DNA of 64,000 bases, taken from assembly GCF_019399895.1 (NCBI RefSeq), contig NC_091869.1, positions 3,472,001-3,536,000 of the forward strand, given 5' to 3'. This document shows positions 58,201-64,000 of the stretch, piece by piece. Under the pieces are notes generated by a model. That model saw only the letters and a program-made list of their open reading frames with translations, searched no databases and was not told where the DNA came from. Position numbers and translations under genes: made by a program. Within the stretch, counting starts at the first letter, position 1. Each line of letters begins with the position of its first letter. This DNA is from Cardiocondyla obscurior (taxonomy: Eukaryota > Arthropoda > Insecta > Hymenoptera > Formicidae).

Positions 58201-61200
58201 TCGATGAAAAAGAAATTAATAATCGAACTCTGTAACCGGAGAGCTTTTTGAGATCCTAATACTACTGAAAGCTCCTGTAACGATGAATGCCCTTCTCGGC
58301 GATGAACAGGAAATAAACGCTTTGGCGGGGTAAGATCGGATAAAAAGATTAATGAGAGAAAACCGTTTCCGGGATTGCGATTTTATTAAGGAGACTCAAA
58401 GCGGATTTCCCGATGCCAGCTTGATTTACCCACTTCCGTGAATATCGATGAGAAAGTACGCGCGAGTATCTACTAACCGTGTACTCGAGTTTGTATTATT
58501 TCGCTGAAAGAGCCGCATTTCGAGCTGTTAATGATTTACGTTTCGTATAGCGAAATTGCGAGAACTTCACGGTCTGCGTGCGATGTAAGACGCTAAGGGG
58601 CTCCCGATATCTACGTCGGCCATTTCAGAATTACACCAGCAAAGGTAGTAAACAAGAAATTTGCTTGTAACTCTGCATTCCGATATTATACGTCTTTAGC
58701 ATTCTATTTAACTTTTCAGAATAGGTATAAATATGTAATTGAATCGGAATATCGAAGTTGCAACGGAATAGAGTCCACAATCGAATCACTTGAAAAAATT
58801 AAAAAAAAAAAAAGAAAGAGCAGATTACTTTACAAATATTTTTTAATTTTAATATACATATATAATATAAAAACATTCGGTAGTTCATTAATATTATTTA
58901 AAAAGTATATTATTGAATCACAATGTTTTATTATCCACGTCTCGTTGTATTATTATTTTATGAAATTAATAGAAATATAAACGCGTATTTACACGAAGGA
59001 AATATCGCGGAGAACCCATTCTTGATACTTGTTAACTAACATTTTTCTCTTTTTTTAAATAAATAATTCAGTTCTTTGTTGGTGTAATATTTTGTTTATT
59101 AATTTTTTTTATTAAAAAAATAGAAGAAAAATTTATTTCGCAATGATTTATTTTTATGTATGCGGAAAGTAAAAGAGAGGGCATAGTAATTCTGAATAAT
59201 TCAACCAACTTGAGCGAGGAGTAATCAGATATCTTGCGTGGGCGCAGGTATTTCCGTCTTACTTTTTTAAGATTACGAGCTTATTAAGCGGTACGGCTGG
59301 CCTATATCCACCATTTAAAAATAGAGAAAAAAATATTTTAAAAAAAAGAAGCTAAAAAAACTAAAAAATAAAAATATGTACGCATTGAAAGAGAGCGTAC
59401 AATGCATTGCCAAAGCGGTCCTTCTGGCGGAAGATTCCTCAGTCTTTTAAATCCGAGCGCGTCCCGGTACGCTCGGGGTACAATATATCTTTGCGCCGAT
59501 GCCCGGTGGTTCATTATACAAGGCCGTCTCGCTGAAGTTAAAAAACTAAAACTTCGGCGCGAGTTGGAGTTTTCACTCCGTAAAGATTTACGCCTCTCGT
59601 CTGTAATTTAATACGGGATACTTTCTCGGGTTCCTTTCGAGGAGTCTCGCCTCTCCTCGGCGTCTCTCCCGGTTTCCCCGGGAAACGTGAGTGGACTTTG
59701 TATCTCGGTTTACCGAGCGTATCGGGAGCCGCGCCGGCAGGGAAGTGGCGCGCACAGGAAGGAAAAAAAAATATATAAAAAAGACAGGAGAAGGGGTTAA
59801 AAAAAAAAAAAAGGAAAAAGAGCGGGATGAAGAAAAAAAAGAAAGAGGAAGTGAAGCGCGCGAGGAGAAAGAAACGACGAGGACGAAGGGAAAATATGGA
59901 TATTTCAGTATCGTTATTCATCGTGCTCGGATATCTAATTACAATGACGGGGTGGGTAAAGGGCCCGGGCCGGCTGTCTGTGCTCGCTTGTGCGAAAAAT
60001 TCGCGGGGACGAGGATGCGGATCGGCGACGGCGGTGGCTTCCCTTATTCTCCGCGAGGATCGAGCGACGCAATGATTTATCACCGTCCTCACCGTATACG
60101 TGCGGCCCGGCGAAATTATTCTTTTTCCGAAACGTGGACCGACGACGATACTTTTACATCCTCATCGATCTCCAACTGTCGAACTGGCATTAGTTGTCGC
60201 TAAAGTAGCTGCCGGTGTCTTCGAGGAAGTGGAGCGAGGATTGCGCGCGAGCAGATCTGAATCTAATTCAAACAGAGCGTCTCGGAGATAAGTTAGACTG
60301 CCGCGCGAGGACTATTTATATACACCGGTGATAGATAACGCAAAAAGCATTATTCTTCGATTGCAAATTCGCAATACGGGTATGTAAATTAACGATTGGC
60401 TCGAAGCTCGATCAGACGTTGTTGCTAACGTTTATTAATCGTTGCTCGCGGAGTTCCTAAAACTCGATAGAGAAAGAACTGGCGGTCGCGTTGTTCCCTT
60501 TTTTATACCGGGCCTGAAAAGCCGCGGTAAAGCGCATTATCGTTAACGTATATTTAAAATCTGCTCGACTGACTGATCGTCGATAGACTGACGTCCTATC
60601 TACGGCATTATGGTAATTGGCGATTCAAATTCCGCACGAAATTCTACGAAGACTTCGTTATCGTGGCAAAACCGCAAGAGCGCGAGAGCATACAAAACTC
60701 ATGGATTATTCCAAATAATTCAACCGTAGAAAAATTCAGTGTTCCGTGACAGCGAAATCTCTCTTCCTCGTCTCTCACTCTTTCCTTCCTACTCTCTCTT
60801 TCTCTATCTCTATCTCTCTATCTCTATCTCTCGTGGTGAAAATCTGGGAAAGTTCGACGAGCAATTATTTATCAAAACGATGAATTATTTTTCGTCGAGT
60901 TTCCAGGCTCTGTCAATCGCCCCATCATGGGGATCTGCTCGCCAATATTTTATTTATATTTTATCCGTAACCCAATTGTCTTTCAACGTCAATCGCGATT
61001 CGGTCAATTGTTCTCAACGAATCGCTCGTGCAAATGCGAGAGCGTGGACAGTACGCGCGCGCAACGCAACGCGTCGGCAACAATGACGCGTAATAACCGC
61101 GGCGTTTTTTTAATTAGCATCGCGGCAACGCGGTTTATCTCGCGGCGCGCGAGCGCTTACCCAAAACACACGAGAGAGCGCTCTGTTAAAATTACGTCGA

Positions 61201-61657
61201 CCCCGTTTTCGCACGGACACCGTAGCGCCAGTAAAATTGAGATCGCGTCCTCTTCCTCTCGCCGCGTTTTTCCCTATTTTTAGATAAATCTCATTTGCAT
61301 AATAGCGCAGCACGAAGGACCGCGGCGTCGCGTTCTCGCCTGCGGTGTGCGAATGGCTTGGGGACGGCCGGACGAATAGCTCTCGTTTACAATGAACGAA
61401 AAAAAATTATAGTAGAAATCGCGCTGCCACGCACTTCATAAAAGATTTGAATAATATGTTTATGCGCGCGGTTACATCTTTCGGACTTGGTATTTGAAAA
61501 ATTTTCAAAAGAATTATTATATTGATGGATGCTTGTGTCATCTATCAATAACTGCTCACATACTAAAAAAAAATTAAAAAAAAAAAAAAAAAAAAAAATT
61601 AAAAAAAAAAAGAATTTTTAATACTTTTGCAAAAATTTTTTTCAACAATATAAACGT

Positions 61658-61764
61658 CGCGAGTAGAAATTTATCTAGCAAATCTGATTTTGCTGCTAGA
61701 CGTTAGATCGCGCAGACTTGGTACTATTTCAGAAAAGTAAAGTTGTCATTTAAAAAGAAAAAAC
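61658..61764 (+). mobile_element. Dispersed repeat (GAGTGGAAATTTATCT family), copy 3
   Basis: Begins CGCGAGTAGAAATTTATCTA, continues CTGATTTTGCTGCTAG and GTTAGATCGCGCAGACTTGG, and ends AAAGTTGTCATTTAAA followed by A-rich DNA. The 3' half matches copy 2 (32572-32713) closely. No coding capacity. Confidence 0.6.
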
Positions 61765-64000
61765 AAAATCTGTTTAGTATCGGTCTTCTATTCACTGTTC
61801 AGCGCGGACCATGTATCTAAATATAGAAACGTTTTTCGCCGCGTACTTGTTTACTGTTGTGTTTTGACCTTACGCAAAGCTCGCTCGACTGCCGAAATCG
61901 CTGGGCAAACCGGTTCCTGCCGACCGCGATCCGCGCGTCCCTCATCATGCGAACTTAGAGCGCGAGGCCTGCTGGCCAGATGTCAACACACGCACTACCG
62001 CGACGGTCGGTTTTCGTCTTTCTTTATTCTCCCCAATTTTTTTATCTCGCGATAATAGAAAAAATAACGAAGTAGATTAATAATCAGATAAATTTCGAAT
62101 ACAATTATAACGCCGGAGCTATCGTTTGCGTTTTTTTTTTTAATTTCGTCGGACAACTGAAACGCGATCTTATCGCGAAATATCGGGATCGAAGATACGA
62201 ATGCGAAATACGTCGTTGCAAACCAAGCGCGTCCGAGTTGCGGTGTACAGGGGTAGTACACAGATAGCTTGTTCGCGCGCGAACGACGCGCAAAACCGTC
62301 TCAATCGCCTTATCTGCCCGAGATGATTCGATTCGAGTCGGCTGTCAGCCGTGACAATCGTGCCCATTGGAGCGGTCGATTACGCGCGCCGTAATAGACT
62401 GCCATTCGCCTACGAGAATCCGTTGTGTAGCGGACAGGTTCGACGAGACCGCGGGATGAAGGCGAGAAGATTTTACACCGCGGTCCAGCCGTGCGCTACG
62501 CTTCGATCGGGGGATTCCGGATTTGCGGGACCGAAACACGTGTATACGACTGTATATCGTCCGTTTACAGATAGGGAGCTTTGCCGTCCTGCAAGTCCAC
62601 GGACAAGAATGCAGGATCGCCGTGAAAGAGGATACAGGTGTCCAGTTTTTGAAATCCCTTAATCGCTTAAAAAAAATAAAATAAAATAAAATAAAAAGAA
62701 GATTAAAAAAAAATAAGAAAGAAACATTGCGACACGCTGACGCGAGGAACCGCGAAGAGCGCGTTAATTATTTACGACGCGACCGAACGAACGCGAAGAG
62801 TGTCTCTTTGTTGGCATTCCGTTAATGCCAGGAACGAGAGACGAGAGTAATTGACCGCCTACGGTCCCGCCGTCATCGTCACGTCAGTTTGTATATGTTA
62901 ATCCCGTGATCCCGTTTGCAATATGTGGCCACGGTGAAAACGTCTGGGGAAGGCTAATCAAAGCGACGACGTAGACGTGAACGCTGATTAACGATTTTCG
63001 CGGTGACGGCTATTAGCGATAGCATTGCGGGGTCTTTAATCTAAATTTATTCGCTAAATATTTTCCTTGCGCCCGATTAAAGATTGCGGGATGCTAACGT
63101 GCGGCTTAGGCCACGATGATTTATTATCCCGATCGCGATACCGCGCAACCTCGCTCTTTCTTCTGGCCGGCGTCGTCGCGCCCGCACGTAAAATGTAAAT
63201 CCCAAAGGAAGCTAATCAAATCGTTACGCTTTACGACTCCGCGAATCACCGATCGTAAAGAAACGCTCCTCGCTATTCTCGCTTTGACCCCTTCCTCCCC
63301 CTCCTCTTTTTCCTCCCCCTCTTCCCCCCTACCTGACTGAGTACTACTTGAATGTTTAAAAGCAAATCTTGGAGATTCGATCATGCGGCCCCTCCCCGTT
63401 CTATCCGTAAAATCAATAGAGAGACGCGCAAATTTCTGTAAATTTTTCACTCGTAAAATGTAACGGGTAGAAATCAAATGGTAACTGGCAAACTTCCTCT
63501 CTCTCTCTCTCTCTCTCTTCGCTATGTCTGTTTTAAAGGGTAAAGTGAGAGCAAACAATACTGCTGTTCTACGTAATCCTCCGCTCCTTTTGACGCTCGT
63601 CAACTCTTCCCCGAGATTGTTGCTCGTAAATTTGATTATGCGCGTTTTTCGCGAGACGTTGCACGCTCGACGAGACGATCGATCTCGGGCTCATTTCACG
63701 GAACTGGTTTATCTATTTACGAAACGATTTACTCATTTACTGCCATTTACCACTGTACAATGAAATAACTCTTTTCTCTATTGTGCCGACGTTCGTTCGT
63801 GATACGATCACAATGTGTAAAAATCAAATTACCACACATTTACCTGGCAGTAAACCGATAGAGGAACAGTCTAACTGTTACACGTGTACATTCGACGAAA
63901 TGCCGTTAAAAAAATTTTATACGTATACCTCAGTAACAACTCTCTAAGTTTTTCATTCAAGTAATTCGTTCGAATAAAAAAAAAAATATATAAAAATATA

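Larger units (their letters stand above)
52023..64000. other. 12-kb noncoding right flank, probable intron
   Basis: No exon supported. CpG-rich islands at 54.6-55.1, 56.2-57.2, 59.5-60.3 and 61.9-62.6 kb give many overlapping open frames with biased, unstructured translations. Includes palindromes at 53451-53469 and 55245-55270, a dispersed repeat at 61658-61764, (CT)n tracts and long A-rich segments (58095-58170, 61565-61615). Confidence 0.5.

Noticed and set aside
59538..60203. 184- and 170-codon overlapping frames rich in Phe or Lys/Glu
   Set aside because: They are translations of a poly-purine/poly-pyrimidine stretch read on opposite strands.
62351..62662. 103-codon plus-strand frame
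   Set aside because: Looks moderately protein-like but lacks any family signature, splice signals or context; probably compositional.
1..64000. Autonomous retrotransposon, viral insert or CRISPR-like array
   Set aside because: No reverse transcriptase, integrase, transposase or capsid-like frame was seen on either strand, no paired long terminal repeats, and no regularly spaced spacer array.

Overview
The window is nuclear DNA of an insect, most likely a hymenopteran and possibly an ant. The evidence is three complete multi-exon genes with short GT-AG introns and insect-type products, AT-rich spacers full of poly-A/poly-T runs, and GC-rich stretches in which CpG is not depleted (typical of weakly methylated hymenopteran genomes). 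There are no operons, ribosome-binding sites or CRISPR arrays. Order and species are inference; 'insect' is well supported.

Layout, left to right. (1) 1-3 kb: AT-rich spacer with a promoter-like segment (inverted E2F-type sites, CCAAT boxes) and a nested inverted-repeat transposon remnant. (2) 3.09-4.09 kb, minus: a complete four-exon Ubc9 (SUMO E2) gene of 159 aa. (3) 5.1-5.4 kb: copy A of an unusual dispersed family that carries conserved splice sites. (4) 6.07-10.56 kb, plus: a ten-exon leucine-rich-repeat membrane protein resembling Drosophila halfway/singed wings 2; one LRR exon looks damaged or mis-assembled. (5) 10.86-13.89 kb, minus and tail-to-tail with the LRR gene: a nine-exon protein of about 465 aa with two double-stranded-RNA-binding-like domains, not recognised. 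(6) 18.06-25.83 kb, minus: a nine-exon 1081-aa type I membrane protein, signal peptide - LDLa - CUB domains - LDLa - TM, resembling SOL-1-type glutamate-receptor auxiliary proteins. (7) 25.8-30 kb: GC-rich, CpG-rich upstream region ending in an isolated plus-strand first coding exon (28 aa, good donor). (8) 30.1-64 kb: about 34 kb with almost no recognisable coding sequence. It is best read as the first intron and alternative-promoter region of a large plus-strand gene that continues past the right edge. It holds a 229-bp MITE with an apparent target-site duplication, repeat-family copies B, C and D (B with coding potential that, like the 30-kb exon, ends in phase 0), a strong pre-miRNA-like hairpin, a 27-bp-period E-box array and several perfect palindromes.

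The three complete genes show no obvious functional link; their clustering looks like ordinary gene neighbourhood. The least conventional content is the family of short exon-intron-exon modules (A-D), all on the plus strand. They keep donor and acceptor sites, and in two copies a small hairpin, across copies up to 46 kb apart. All exon structures were worked out by hand from splice-site and reading-phase consistency; transcript data would confirm or correct them.
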